Shown piece after piece: positions 45,851 through 64,000 of a stretch of DNA of 64,000 nt. The number at the start of each line of letters is the position of its first letter. Position 1 is the stretch's first letter. Source of the stretch: Tetraselmis striata. Taxonomy: Eukaryota; Chlorophyta; Chlorodendrophyceae; Chlorodendrales; Chlorodendraceae. A model generated the notes under the pieces. That model searched no databases. It was not told where the DNA came from and saw only the letters and a list, made by a program, of their open reading frames with translations. A program made the position numbers and the translations under genes. The stretch covers positions 1 through 64,000 of the forward strand of contig VCJN01002650.1 in the NCBI GenBank assembly GCA_006384855.1, given 5' to 3'.

Positions 45851-47479
45851 ATGAACGGCGCGGCGCGGCAGTCGGGCGGTGACGGCGGCGGCGGCGTCGG
45901 CAGCGCCTCGCCGCGCTCGGGGAAGGCGGCTGAGCGCAAGCGGTGGAAAGCGCGCTGCAAAGAGCGGCACCTGGCGCGCGTCGAGGCGGTGCTGGACAGC
46001 CTGCGGTCATCACTGCCGGAAGAAGTGTACTCGCCGCTCGCCGACGGCATTCTGATGCGCGGCGACACATGGGAGGCACTCGCCAGCGAGGCGGCGTGGG
46101 ATGAGGTGTGGTCCAGCCGCGTGCCGGAGGCGGCCGACCCCGCTTTCGGGGGGCGGCTGTGCGGCGCGCCGGTCCGGCGTGGCGGCACCCAGCGCGGGCG
46201 GGATGTTACTACGAGGGATGACACGGCGGGCGTCGTCAATCCGCGTGCGGCACGGAAGCGCTGGCAGGTGGGTGCGGCTGCAATAAGTCATTTTTAACTC
46301 ATTCGCTTTCCTACTGATGGCTCAAACTCCAAGCCAGGAGCTGAGTACTACACTATTTCTGATAACAACTGCTAGCTTTGGCTGCAAATGGCAATTCAAA
46401 CATCATATATCGAACCCACACGCAAGCCAGAGCTTATTCGAATCTTGAAACTGTCGCAATAGGTAGGAAGTCTGAGAACGCCGTCATGCTGTGCTTTTAC
46501 GACATACGCTACCTTGCGTGCGCAACAGGTCGCCACCATCGCTCTGGTTCTGCGCCGGCTTCTGGGTGGCTGGGGAACGCAGCCGCTAATCGACGGGCCC
46601 ATCCCCGTGGTGGTCGACTTCGGCTGCGGCAGCGGCAACCTGCTTCTCCCCCTCGCTGCGCTCTTCCCGGGCGCCGTATTTGTGGGGATCGACATGAAGG
46701 CGCACGCGATTAAGCTGCTGCGCGAGCGAGTGGCTGCTTCGGGCCTGACTAACGTAAGCCCGTGCTGGAATGGCTTGCCATGCCCTGATCTTTGCCGAGT
46801 GGGCAGCATGCATAGAGCCATAGAGCCATGGAGGTTCTTGGGGCTAGTCGGCAGGGGTTTGCTGGCCAGGGCTGGCGGTGCTGAGGCAGCCGCTGGCGTG
46901 ATGCCGCAGGTGCGCGCAGAGCAGGGCATGATCGAGCAGTTCGGGGAGCCCTTCGACGTCGCCGTGGCGCTGCACGCCTGCGGCAACGCCACCGACTACG
47001 CTCTGCTGGCCGCCGCGCAGCGCCAAGCGGCGTACGTCGCGTGCCCCTGCTGCGTGGGCAAACTCAAGTTCTCCGCGGCGGGCGGCTCCTCCTTCTCGCT
47101 CACGCGCACCACCTGGCAGGGGCTGGGCACCGCCGACCAGCTGGAGCGATCGCGCCAGCTGGCGGCCGCGCTGAGCCACCCGCGCTCCGCCTGGCTGCGA
47201 TCCGCGCTGGCCTCGGGGGCCGCGCCGCCGGAGGAGGCGTTTGCTGACCTGGCGCAGGCCGCGGACTTCAGCCACGAGTCGCATCACGCGCGGCCGGAGC
47301 TCGCGGCGGCGGCCAAGCGCGTGGTGGAGCTGGACCGCATCGCCGCCGCTGCGGAGGCTGGCTACCGCACCGCGCTCGCGCGCCTGCTCCATCACGAGGA
47401 CGATGCGAAGACCGACCTGCTGGTGGGCGTGCCGGCCGACTCGGTGCCGGACCGCTTTGGCTGGGGCTGGCTTGGCTAG
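45851..47479 (+). CDS. SAM-dependent methyltransferase, GSTCD type
   Basis: Exons 45851-46267, 46529-46753 and 46910-47479 (stop TAG), all in phase 0; 403 aa. Residues about 1-139 are a basic, charged N-terminal region. The Rossmann methyltransferase domain follows: motif I VVVDFGCGSGNLLLPLAALF (about 165-184), motif II acidic loop VFVGIDMKAH, then FDVAVALHACGNATDYAL and the Cys pair YVACPCCVGKLK. ALHACG...CPCC is typical of the methyltransferase part of GSTCD (Methyltransf_32 group); substrate unknown, RNA or protein possible. Unlike animal GSTCD there is no GST-like domain before it. I chose ATG 45851 as the first in-frame ATG after the TAG near 45602; the frame is open upstream, so a longer form via an upstream exon is possible. 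Confidence 0.8.
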
Positions 47480-48390
47480 CGGGAGGCGGCCGCTGGCGAG
47501 CTCTCGCAGGGGGGCGGGCTGAGAGCGCGCTGGGCTGTCAGAATCAGCAGCAGAGGCACCTTTGCTGTACGATTATTTAGGCCAGTCTACCAGAGTACCT
47601 GTGCCACTCAGCAGGCGGGTGATGACAGAGGGCAGGCCCAGGCTCCGCGAGATGCCGCAAGCCGGATGCCGGAGACCCCTGGCCCAGAGTTTTGCGCAGC
47701 AAGCATTCCGGTATTGGACACCAAAGCGGAAACCGATTAGTATACTTCGATCTTGTCACCCCCCAGTGCGCCTTCAGCCCCACACCATTTGCCAGCCCAG
47801 CCAACACACCGCCCACAGCATGAAGCTATTGCCGGATCCCCCGCGCAGCGAGGAATGGCGGCTGTCAATGGCCCGCCCGAGGTTGCCTATGTGCCGTCGG
47901 CACGCAGGCAGGCACATTGTTAGGGTGGGGCATGCCGTCAATGGCTGGGATGCTGGCTAGGTGATTCGAGACGGGATGTGATGCCTGAGGCAATTGTGGT
48001 GGTATGATCCCATGGGGGCGGGCCGCACGGATGGCATGCCGGCCACTCTGGGAATCAGAATCAGGTTCTCTGAACATTCTGTTGTTGGCTTGCCAACCGC
48101 GGCATATCACCACAACTTCAGCGCTTCAAGTCGTGAGTAGTGTCATATTGACGGGACCGCGCTCTGTGGAGGGTAGGGGATGTTGGCCCGTGATACCTCG
48201 GACCGCCACAGCTCACTTACCGTCTCGCACGAGTTCCAACCTTTCGATGGTTTCAAATAGGGATTTGGTGCACTGTGCCGGCACAGGTCTAGGGGCGGCC
48301 GTCGTTCACTGAGCAGGTGCGGTTCAAGGCGCCACTCCGCCCTTGCAGGAGTGAAGTACAACAAGTGATGTGCTGCCGCGGAGGTGCGCG
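47480..48390. other. spacer between convergent methyltransferase and ATE1 3' ends
   Basis: No gene or clear repeat recognised. It should contain both 3' UTRs. Confidence 0.5.
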
Positions 48391-54946
<6,556 letters not shown>

Positions 54947-56544
54947 CACGCCACCGCGAAGGTACGTATGGAAGTGTGCGTGTGTGTGTTGGTGGGGGGG
55001 GGGGGGGGGGTGGCGGCCTGGCGGCGTGCCAATGGAACGAGTTATCGCCGGCCCCTTTCGCGCCTTGCCGCTGCTGCTGATGAACGCTGCACCGCGCGGC
55101 TGCCAAACGCTGCTGCGGGGAAGATGTGTGGAGGCGGCGCCTGAGGTGTTTTGTGTGTGTGTGTTTGAGGTTCGTTGATCCACCGATCCCCTGTGGCCCA
55201 GGGGGGGGGGGGGGGGCAGTACCAGTACCAGGTTCTAGTTCTTACTACTCACGGGCTTACGGTACTTAATACTTCTTATAAACTTACTCGCCATTTGATG
55301 AAATTCGTACCAGCAGGCGGGAGGCTGTGAGGCTCCAGCGATCTCCCATTGTCGCCCATTTTTTTCGCCCCCGAGCCGACAGGACTGGCTGGCAACAGCA
55401 GTGACACAGGTGAGGGCTCTTGCGGCGTCTCTACGACGGACGTTTAGGCAGAGATCCAGTTATTAGTACGGAAAGCCCGGGGTAGGCGACGAGCGGGTGC
55501 CCATATTCCTTATTTATTCGTCATACATTCGCGATAGGTCGTGGCGGTGCTCGAGTGCTGGGTCGAAGGTATTCATCAAGGAATGACGCGCTCTGTGACA
55601 ACGGCAATATAAATAACGATCATGCCTGCATTTAATGGTCGTCTGCATTTAATTATTTGACGCTACTACATGTGGCATATTTCTAGAAACTCCATCTTTG
55701 TTTCGGGGCACATCCGTGGTACACCCAATGCACCTTGCAGTATATGGTGGGAGGCACCCATGCAAAACCCTTATTTATATGGCTTCTTGCTGCTACGAAC
55801 CTCCAGGAAAGTCCCGATATATCTGGCGTCTGCGGGTGGGTAGCGCAGGAATAACCTCTGATCTGGTCTATTGATGAGTACATCGTGCTGGAAGCGTCAC
55901 AGAAACTGCACATGCACACATATCCACATACACATACATAAATTGATTAATCAGTGGCACGCTTAGCGTGATGCTGAAGTCAGTGATGCAGTCAGCCTCA
56001 GTTTATCCGACTCCGTCCCCCCCCCCCCCCCCCCCCCCCCCTTGGGTGCGTCACTTGGCTGCTCCCCCCACCCCTCACAACTCAGGGGAAATCCGCACAG
56101 CACCGGGAACTCAACGGTGGCGGCGAGGCACCGCCGCAGTGGGCCACTTGGATAGCACTGCTGCGACCTGCTGTGAGTCGCAGTGAGAGCGGAGCATGAA
56201 AGACACACATTGGATAATTTAAACAATACATTCCAATCTGGAGGAGCCATCTTGGCGAAAGACTGAGTGCTGCATAAATCCAGGGCCCATGCGCCTTCCG
56301 ATAGCGAGGCTGGTCGCTGCTAGGGAGTGCCAGGGAGAAGTTCCACTAGGCGGGGATCTAGAGCTATTCTAAAGGCTGCGGAGTCGTCAAACCTGGTAAA
56401 CTCTGAGAAGCAAAAATGATGACCTTATCTTCGTGGGCTCGGAGCTACTCGCAATATTCACGTCTCAAAGCCCTGCAGACCCCGCCAGGAAGGCGCGAGG
56501 CGTGGCAACTACAGCGGCGGAGCCTCAGTAGGCAATCCGCGTAT
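54947..56544. other. intergenic region between PDE 3' end and ATE1 start
   Basis: No gene recognised. It holds the ATE1 5' flank (poly-G at 54993-55010 and 55201-55216), R1 copy C, and a C tract of about 27 at 56017-56041. Confidence 0.5.
55365..55500 (+). repeat. dispersed repeat R1, copy C
   Basis: CCGACAGGACTGGCTGGCAA, CTACGACGGACGTTTAGGCA, GAGATCCAG and GAAAGCCCGGGGTAGGCGAC, as in copies A and B. Confidence 0.6.
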
Positions 56545-59500
56545 TCACCCTTCCTTGGGCGGCTCGGGCGGTGGGGGGACGCGCATCCTGTCTTCCCGCG
56601 GAACCGCCGTGTCCATGTCTCGATTTGATAGTTCGGTGCTCGGGATCGGTGGCAGCGTGCTGCTGGACCTCTTCGCGCGCGCCTTCACATCCAGCGACGC
56701 CTTGCGGTTACGGGGCAGAAGGGGCCGCCCGCCGCGCCTGCTGCCCTCGGAGCTGTTCTGCGACTGGAAGGAAATGGACTGGAGGCTGGTGCTGGTCTTT
56801 GCGTTCTTCCAGCGTTCCACGGAGGCCTTGGAGGAGCTGGTGTGGGAGAGCAGCCTCCGGAGGGTGCCGTCCAAGGGCATGTCTGTGAGGGAGGCGTACT
56901 GCTCGTTGGTTTCCACCAGGCTGCCCGACATCGAGAAATTGTCCATGATGCGCCAGTGCAGGTTGTCCAGCACCGGCGGGGTGTGGTCGGCGCCTTTCCC
57001 GCTGCAGTGCTTCCAGAAGCGGTAGTTGAGCTCCAGCTGCTCCTGCAGCGGGCCCGCCCCCGGGAATGCAGACGCAAAGGCGGTGTACAGCGGAGTGACG
57101 ATGACGTCGAAGAAGCCCACCTGGGGACGCACGGGCAGGTGTGAGCAGCATGCGGCGCCGCAAGCGCACAAGAGCGTTTCAGGTGGCGGGCCATCCTCTG
57201 TGCTGCAAACCCTCAAACTCGACTCTCAGACAACGGGTACCCACGCGGCAGTCCGCACACTGCGAACAGGTTCTGCCCCGCCTGCCAGAGGTCAAATTGC
57301 AGACGAATCGATAGCGGCTCTATAGCAAATGTTCTTTTAGTGCTTAGTTGCAAGCCCTATTTGAGGCCTAATCTATGGGTGGTTATAGGTGCGTCGGCAC
57401 CTTTGGGCAGCGGCGATGGCCAGCGGTGATACACAGTGCTGGGGATGCAGATAGTCACATGTCAGTTGCCGGCGGGCGGGGCGCGGGGGGGGGGGGGGCG
57501 CATTGGGCGTGCACCTGGTTTCCAGGGTGCGTGGTGCCTGGCTTTTCGCGATCCATGAGCGGGCTGATGTCAAAGCCCGCCTTGCGCTCAAGATCGCCCT
57601 GCTGGAAGAACTCCAACTCCAGCTTGCCCACCCAGTAGCAGTGGCTGCCCAGCCTCATGGCGCAGTGCCCGATGTCCGCCACCTTGAGCGCCATCTGCAC
57701 CGCCATCTCCACAGACTTCTCGTTGCTCATCACGTCCGCGAGGCAGCTCTTGTCCATCTTGTTCAACAGCTGCGTCTGGAACTTGCTGAGCGACTCAAAG
57801 TGCAGGGACATGTCGGTGGACAGCACCAGCGTGGTCACCTGGTGTCGAAACTGCAGTGGGCAGGGGCGGCAGAAATACGGTTAGGCGAGCCCCACCCGCA
57901 AGGCGGACAAATAGCAAGCAGGGCCAGGCAATCAACTGGGCACCAGGCGTCAGCGGTCGGGTGCTCGGGAGTAGGCTTTGGAGTTACCGTGATCCAGTCG
58001 CGCTCTGTCCCGATGGCGGATCCTGCAAGGAAGTTCATGCTGGCCTCCTGCACCATGTTGAGCGCCATGCGGATGCTGTGGTTCTCGATGACGTGCTGGT
58101 CGTTGAACTGCTTGGCAATGATGCCCTGGTTCCGCACCACAAAGCCGTTGTTCGTGCCGGGGTGGTTGAAGTCGTGCACGGCCGCGGCGATGACGGCGGT
58201 CAGGAAGCGCATGGATGTGCCGGTGCCCATGAAGTTGAGGAGGTCGGTGTTTCTCAGGACGCAGATGAGCCTCTGGAGCACATCCGCCGCGTGGTACATG
58301 TTGTGGTACTGGTTCTCCATCACGTATCCGTCCTCGATGGCCATCAGGTAGCACTGCAGCCTCTCCACGTTGAGCCTCAGCCGCTACACAGTGGGCAGGA
58401 AAGATGTCAGAATATTCTGAATGAGGGCGCTAAGGAAGTCCATCCATCCATCCATCCATCCATCCATCAAGTATCAATCCATCAATCTATCAATCCATCA
58501 ATAAATAAACAAATCAATAACTAAATCCATCAATAAAGAAATCAGCAAATAAACCATCCATCAATACATCAATACATACATGAACAGATAAATAAATCCA
58601 TCCATCCATCAATCAATAAATCGCGAAGCGAAGGGAAAAGAGGGGGGGGGGGGGGGGATTCGCAGTAAGCCTGGCGCCACTGTGAATAGTCACTGTCGCC
58701 CGCATACCTGGATGGTTCCTGACGTGTGCAGAACGTAGAACGCTACGGTGGTCAGCGGCCGTTCGTCCGTCATCTGCTGCAGGCAGAGGACGTTGCAGAA
58801 GTAGTCCTTCCCCACTGGCTCTAGTACTTCCAGGAGCCGCTGCGGCACAGGGCCCGGCGGGATCAGAGCATGCGCGAGTCGCAATCGAGGGCAGGGCGGC
58901 ATCGCACGCGAGGGGCAATAAGAGCACAAGCGATGGTGACCAATACCTGTGTGTAAACACCTTCCTTCAGCCAGGGGGCTGGTAGGTTCTGCAGGGCCTC
59001 CTTGCTGCCCTGGGGAAAGCCATCGACATCTTCATCCACCAAGGGCGCACCCAATGTGGAATCACCCCAGCTGCCCTGCGACGCGAGACCTTCCCGGCGG
59101 GAAGAGCTCCCCGACTCGATGTCGGCCGCGCCACTGATGAGCTGCGAGAACTTTGTCGAGCGGGTGCGCGACAGGCGGCGCTTTAACTGGGTGTCTTGCG
59201 AGCTCGGTGCAGCAGTGCCAGAGTCCTGTCATGCTGAGCAAATACTCCGCGATCTGGTCAAATTGCCATGTGCGTTTGACACACATGTCAGCACGCCATC
59301 CCATGCCAGGGCATACTTACGGCAGAGCATACTGTTGCATTTTGCTGTTTTATGCTCTCCCAAAATATATCCCAAAATCAACAGGAGATCACCACAATAA
59401 CTGCATGTTTATTCCGACTCGGTGTTGCAGGACACCTGATGGCTTTTTCGGGGACCTGTGAACCCAATTGAGCGGTACTGGTATGTGCAATCATACTTGT

Positions 59501-61648
59501 CCACATGCCCCATTGCTTGGGGCAAACTGGAGCGCACCCCCGGGACGCGGCGTCTGTCACTGTAGGCACTTTGAATGTCTGGACTGGGAAAGCGGGTAGG
59601 AGCGGGGGACGGGGGTAGGGTCACCTGGTTGTTGCCGTCGTTGTACCGGTCCAGCGCACGGCCCATGTTGGGAGCCTGCGGCACGCACATTGGCACAAAG
59701 AATCGCTTAGACAGCAGCGGCGGGAGGCGCAGATGACTTTCCGCACATTGGTCAGGGACGGAACTGCATACACAGGCCAGCCACGTCGCACACAGGCGCT
59801 CGCACACACCCACACACCCACACTCAGGCGCCCTCACAAACACACACACACACACACGCACGCGCATGCAGCATGCATGCATGGATTACATATATTCTGC
59901 AACTAATCTAGAGCAATACGACTCTGGCCCAGGAATCACCAGAAACAGCTCCAACTGGCACCAGGACGTGGTCTGTACAACACTTATTACAAGCCCATAG
60001 ATTAATAAATGTATGGTTACCGCAATTGCCCAGCTGCCCCCGAAATCCATATGCTTCCATTCCGTACATCCTTCTTGACATACTCTTCACGCCGATACTG
60101 CACCGCGGCTATGCGGAGTCGCCAGAATATTACTGTGTCGTAAGCTGCACGGTTGCGCCTCGTACAATCGTGGTATTCAAGCAGCAATGTTGCCCTCAAA
60201 CGTGCTCCACGGTATGCCGTACGCCCTCGTGGTCGCATTTTATACATTGGTGGATGCCATGAATGCCGGCGGCGGGGTGCAAAGCAGTGACCGACTGCAC
60301 ACTAGAGCAGAACTCCGACATCAAGGGAAAAGCAAAACGTATGCTAAGGGCGGTCACGGCAGATGTAAAGCGGCAGCCGCGCCAACAATACGCCTGGGGA
60401 GGGAGGAGGGGCAAGGGGGGGGGGGGGGGGGGGCGGTCACCCGGTGCACATCGTCGGTCTGCTCAAGGATTTCCAGAAGAGCCTCGGCCTCGCACACTCG
60501 GACCGGCACTTTATTGGTGATTCTCTGCGGAAGTGATGCACGCGGGGCTATCAAATTCCCAGGTACGCTGCTTCAAACCCGCCGGCAGCCCAGAGCCCAG
60601 GCTGCGGCAGTGCAACAGCCACCACGAGCAGCGCAGTGGCGTTTCCGAGCGAATTTTTATTTGCATCAGTGGAATAAAAAGCAAAATATAATTCTCTGCT
60701 GTGGATTATAAGTGATGACTTCTTGTGCCTCTCACCCCTCTCCAGTTAAACTTCTCTGAGCCTTAAGAACAAATTCACCCGGAACAAATTTGGAACAAAT
60801 TCACCCGGAAATATATACGATCAAAATTTCACATGCATTAACATATTTCTTTTACTTTTACTCCATTTTCTGTACAAATTATTCTCTGTTAGTTCTGGAA
60901 TACCTAGCAAGTGTATACTCTCACCCTGTGCTCACAGTATGCAACATTGCTGGGGGGGCGGAGGCGCTGAAGTGTGCGCAAGTGGGCGGACAACCACCTG
61001 CAGCAAGCTGACGACCTTCACGATCGGCGCGGTCAGGTCGATCGCGCTCGGCTCATCCTCCTCACCGCTCTCCGAACCGCTGCTGCTGCCTTCCAGCTCC
61101 TGCGTGAAGCGGCCGACCTCATCCAGCAGGTTGACTCGAGTGAGGCGCTTGGTGAGCGGCTCCTTCACCTGCTCCCAAATCCGCGAGGCCGCATTGGACC
61201 CCCTGCCAGGCTCCTCGGAGGCGGCAGTGCCTGCCGCGCTGTTACCAGCTGAGGACGACCATGTCACCTTGACCAGCTCCGCCTCAGCGGCAACCCGCCG
61301 CCTAGCTCGCAGCAGGAACAGGAAGGGGAGGGGGATGAACACCCCAAAGAGGCATGCTGCCACCGGCACCAGGACCAAGGGCCACAGTGGCCAGGGAAAG
61401 GGCGTCTCCGAGCACGGCTCCGGCTCCGGCTCTGGCTCCTCCGGCTGCTGCGCACAGGTGGCCAGGCCGCACGCCGTGGCGGCGTCCGGGCCGCTCATGG
61501 CCCAGGCTTGGTGGCTGCAGAGGTGGGCCATGCCGGGCGCGCTCATGACGCGCTCCGCAACGCCGCTGGATAGCAGCCACTGAACAAACCGGCCGAGCGC
61601 ACTCTGCAGAGCGACACATCCCGGGAACATGCATGAGCCAAGGAAGGG

Positions 61649-61684
<36 letters not shown>

Positions 61685-63890
61685 CTTCCCGGTGGACATT
61701 GTGTGCCAAAATGCTACGGCACAGGATGCATCCCTGGCAGGACCGCTGACAAGGCACAGGACGTGTCCCTTTTTGAGATAAGGAAGTAGCAGAAACATGC
61801 ATGTTTTTTTTGTATGGGCTTGTAAGCCCTTCTCCACCCGTCCAGTGTCTCTCGAGGGACGGATTGGGAGGGGGAAAGGGAGGGGAGAGGGGGCAAAAAG
61901 GGGGGGGGGGGGGGGAAATTAAGCTGCAGATCACTGCGGCACCAGGTGCAAAGAAGGGGACTGTTTGGGGGCTGGATAACCCGCGCACCACCGCGGTGTG
62001 GGATTGACTGTGGCATGCATTGCTTTATGGTTGGTTTGGCGCGGAAGGCCTAGGAGCAGGCCTTGCCTGCTCAGGAGACTCCGGCGCCCCCTGCCTGTAA
62101 AGCAGCGAAGCTGCGGAGGCCAGGGGATAGCAGCCAGCAGCTGTGCGGTTGAGCTGCACTAAGGCCGGGCCTGCGGTCCCAGCGCTCATCAGACAAGCCT
62201 GCCGAGGTCGCACAAGGAGAAAAGTTTACCGGTTTGGGGTAGGGGAAACAGAAGGGGGGAGCGGGGGGGGGGGGGGGGGGGGGCTGGGGGGCTGTCTATA
62301 TACGTCAATGTGGGGTCGATGACAGCCAGCACTTACTGTGCACTACGCAATACAAAACCCCACTGCTGACAGCATAGTTTCCAGACAGGGGCGGGGCCCA
62401 CCTCTATGTTTTGGCGGGAGGGGGCCACATAGGCTGCATCAGCGTGGGATCGCAAGTCTGCGGTGATCAGCCCTGCCGGCACCGCCGCTGACAACGGTAC
62501 CACCGCCAGGGTGTTGGGTGTGCGGCCCACGGCATCAAGCACCATGGCGTGGCTGCTGACACACGCCACACCCGGCGCGCTGTCACAAAGGCGATCCCAC
62601 GAGATGCTCCGATCATCGACGAGAAAGCCCTCCTGTGGCAGGGCAGCAAGTAGGGGTGTCAGCCGCAGAGGCGCAATCATTTCATCATGCACCTCACCTG
62701 CCGCGGTAGAGGCAGGGAGTGGCGCATGTAGGTTCTTGTTATCGTCTGCGCAATTGGCATCTGTACCCGGTTATTCCGTGTGCTGAATTTGCTCCCGATG
62801 AGTTGGCTCACGATAGCTTCACATGAGATGAACATGCAACGGACATGTTGTTGCAAGGCTCGTCATGCACGCGAATGTATATCTGTGTGTCTCAGCGCGT
62901 ACCTGAATGCGTGAGTGTGTCTCACATCAAGGTGAGAGGGGGGGGGGGGGGGGGGGCACCATGTCCGCCTTGGGACAGCACAGTTGAGCCTCACCTGCAT
63001 CACTGACCGCAGTTCCGCTATGTCGTCTCTATGTAGGACCACATTCACGGCGGCGCTGCCCTCACCCAATGCTGCCTGGCCTGCAGGGCGCACATCCTCC
63101 CAGCTGACCACGTCCCTGCCGATCCGGATCGCAGCCCAGTCTGTCAGGACTGATGGCATGGCCATTTTTGGGGCGAAGCAGCGATAACGCAGTACCGGCA
63201 GGGTGGATAGGAGAGTCTGGGAGCGCACCCTGAGAGGATGCCTGCCAAGGAGCTGGCGTCCAGTTGCAGTCCGTCCACCCCTGGAAGGTTGGCAATGACA
63301 GCGAAACCGCTGAGCCAAAGCGGGGCCGCCTGGAACCCCGCAGGCGGAGCGCCGTGCGAGCACACTCGAAAGTGCTCCTATACAACAAAGGCAGAGGAGT
63401 CAGCAAGATAGCCACCTGCTATCACGTGAGACCAATGGCCGCGGTTGCGGACGCTGCACATCATAAGCAGATAAAAACATATAGCAGATCCCCCCCCCCC
63501 CCCCCCCCCCCTGCGCCCCCTGTAGCATGAGGGCAATGTAGCAGTGTCAATGGCCCCGGGCGCACCGCATCCTGCAGAGGCTCTGCACAGCTCGCTGTCA
63601 CAGCAGGCTGAACCTTGATCTGCGGCAGCACAGGAAAGGCCACAACCTGATTGAGAACAGAGCCCCCCCCCCCCCCCCCCCTCTCCCTCATCGCCGGAGG
63701 CAACCATTAAAACAGCCCTGGTGAGACAACAACATGCAGACACTGAAGTAGCAGGCGAGTGGCGCTCGGGGCTGCGTCTGACCTCGGCATTGGGCTCGCT
63801 GCTGGTGGCATACACCGTTGACAATGGCGACAGCAAGGTTGCGGACCCGGGTGAGGCTGTCCCCGCGATGCTTGTCGTGGTGCACCAGCC
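56545..63890 (-). CDS. receptor-like cyclic-nucleotide phosphodiesterase with PstS-like ectodomain (5' end beyond window)
   Basis: Exons in gene order: 63783-63890, 63566-63646, 63229-63377, 62995-63149, 62402-62632, 62067-62198, 60998-61603, 60441-60524, 59625-59675, 58947-59225, 58708-58839, 57988-58383, 57515-57850 and 56545-57120; about 1104 aa in the window. The first exons resemble a type 2 periplasmic-binding (PstS-like) domain: LSGFAVIANLPGVDGLQLDA, SSLAGILSG, LTDWAAI, AAVNVVLHRDD, GCYPLASAASLLYRQ. One membrane helix follows (WPLWPLVLVPVAACLFGVFI), then a cytoplasmic linker, then a class I PDE catalytic domain with YHNMYHAADV, HDFNHPGTNN, KVADIGH and the invariant glutamine in NQVGFFDV; it should hydrolyse cAMP and/or cGMP. 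Phases agree everywhere except between 63229 and 63149, where one base is extra. The intron after 62067 starts with GC (CAG|GCAAGG). Confidence 0.88.
57233..57402 (+). mobile_element. MITE-like element, copy 9 (PDE intron)
   Basis: Left end ACGGGTACCCACG, then GAACAGGTTCTGCCCCGCCT, AGAGGTCAAATTGCAGACGA and GGTTATAGGTGCGTCGGCAC at right. Lies in the intron 57121-57514, antisense to the PDE gene. Confidence 0.65.
58436..58622 (+). repeat. (ATCC)n / (AATC)n microsatellite in PDE intron
   Basis: CCATCCATCCATCC tracts mixed with AATCAATC and AAATAAAT words in the intron 58384-58707, followed by a poly-G tract at 58642-58657. Confidence 0.9.
59836..59862 (+). repeat. (CA)n microsatellite in PDE intron
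   Basis: ACACACAC tract in the intron 59676-60440, in a wider CACACCC-rich stretch. Confidence 0.8.
61651..61681 (+). repeat. long poly-G tract in PDE intron
   Basis: About 30 G in the intron 61604-62066, about 50 bp upstream (in transcript terms) of the TM-encoding exon; poly-C on the sense strand. Confidence 0.9.
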
Positions 63891-64000
63891 CTGGCACATG
63901 CGGCTATGTCAAAGAGCATGGAGAGTGTACTAGACGGATAGCGTTGTCACCAATAGATAAGCGCTTGCGGCAGATGTATAGAATGCAGCGCAGCAGCTGG

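Overview
The window reads as nuclear DNA of a unicellular green alga, most likely a chlorophycean related to the Chlamydomonas/Scenedesmus side. The evidence is GC-rich, Ala-rich exons; many short exons with GT-AG (a few GC-AG) introns; TGTAA motifs downstream of stop codons; long G/C homopolymers and CA/TG microsatellites; and the gene set itself. I found no prokaryotic operon features, CRISPR array, rRNA or tRNA. Gene models were built by hand from reading frame, splice sites and phase agreement, with no alignment tool. Family names come from recognised motifs and remain to be confirmed by search.

Layout. (1) 1-1697, +: 3' part of a cytochrome P450. (2) 1.7-7.6 kb: no intact gene; a degraded fold-back element (about 2.25-4.87 kb) carrying gene fragments, then AT-rich DNA with dispersed repeats. 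(3) 7.67-17.0 kb, +: a TPR-RING-LON (LONRF-type) gene whose phases agree across all 14 proposed exons. (4) 17.6-20.0 kb: a 50/60-bp minisatellite between the 3' ends of two convergent genes. (5) 20.99-30.51 kb, -: a complete 17-exon FAM184-type coiled-coil gene (about 1133 aa). (6) 30.6-42.7 kb: gene-poor and repeat-rich, with a fold-back next to the FAM184 start and a palindrome of about 1.9 kb. (7) 42.7-44.7 kb, -: a GT31 glycosyltransferase. (8) 45.85-47.48 kb, +: a GSTCD-type methyltransferase. (9) 48.4-54.9 kb, -: arginyl-tRNA-protein transferase ATE1. (10) 56.5-63.9 kb, -, continuing past the right edge: a membrane cyclic-nucleotide phosphodiesterase whose extracellular part looks like a PstS-type substrate-binding domain.

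The genes do not form one pathway. LONRF (a probable RING ubiquitin ligase) and ATE1 (N-degron arginylation) both belong to ubiquitin-linked protein turnover. The phosphodiesterase suggests ligand-tuned cNMP signalling.

The strongest candidates for something undescribed are the receptor-like phosphodiesterase, a MITE-like family with TIR ACGGGTGCCGAC that lies only in introns here, and a sense-strand bias of poly-C tracts just inside introns. Four otherwise intact genes each carry unexplained +1 bases (five places in all), which looks more like assembly error than decay.
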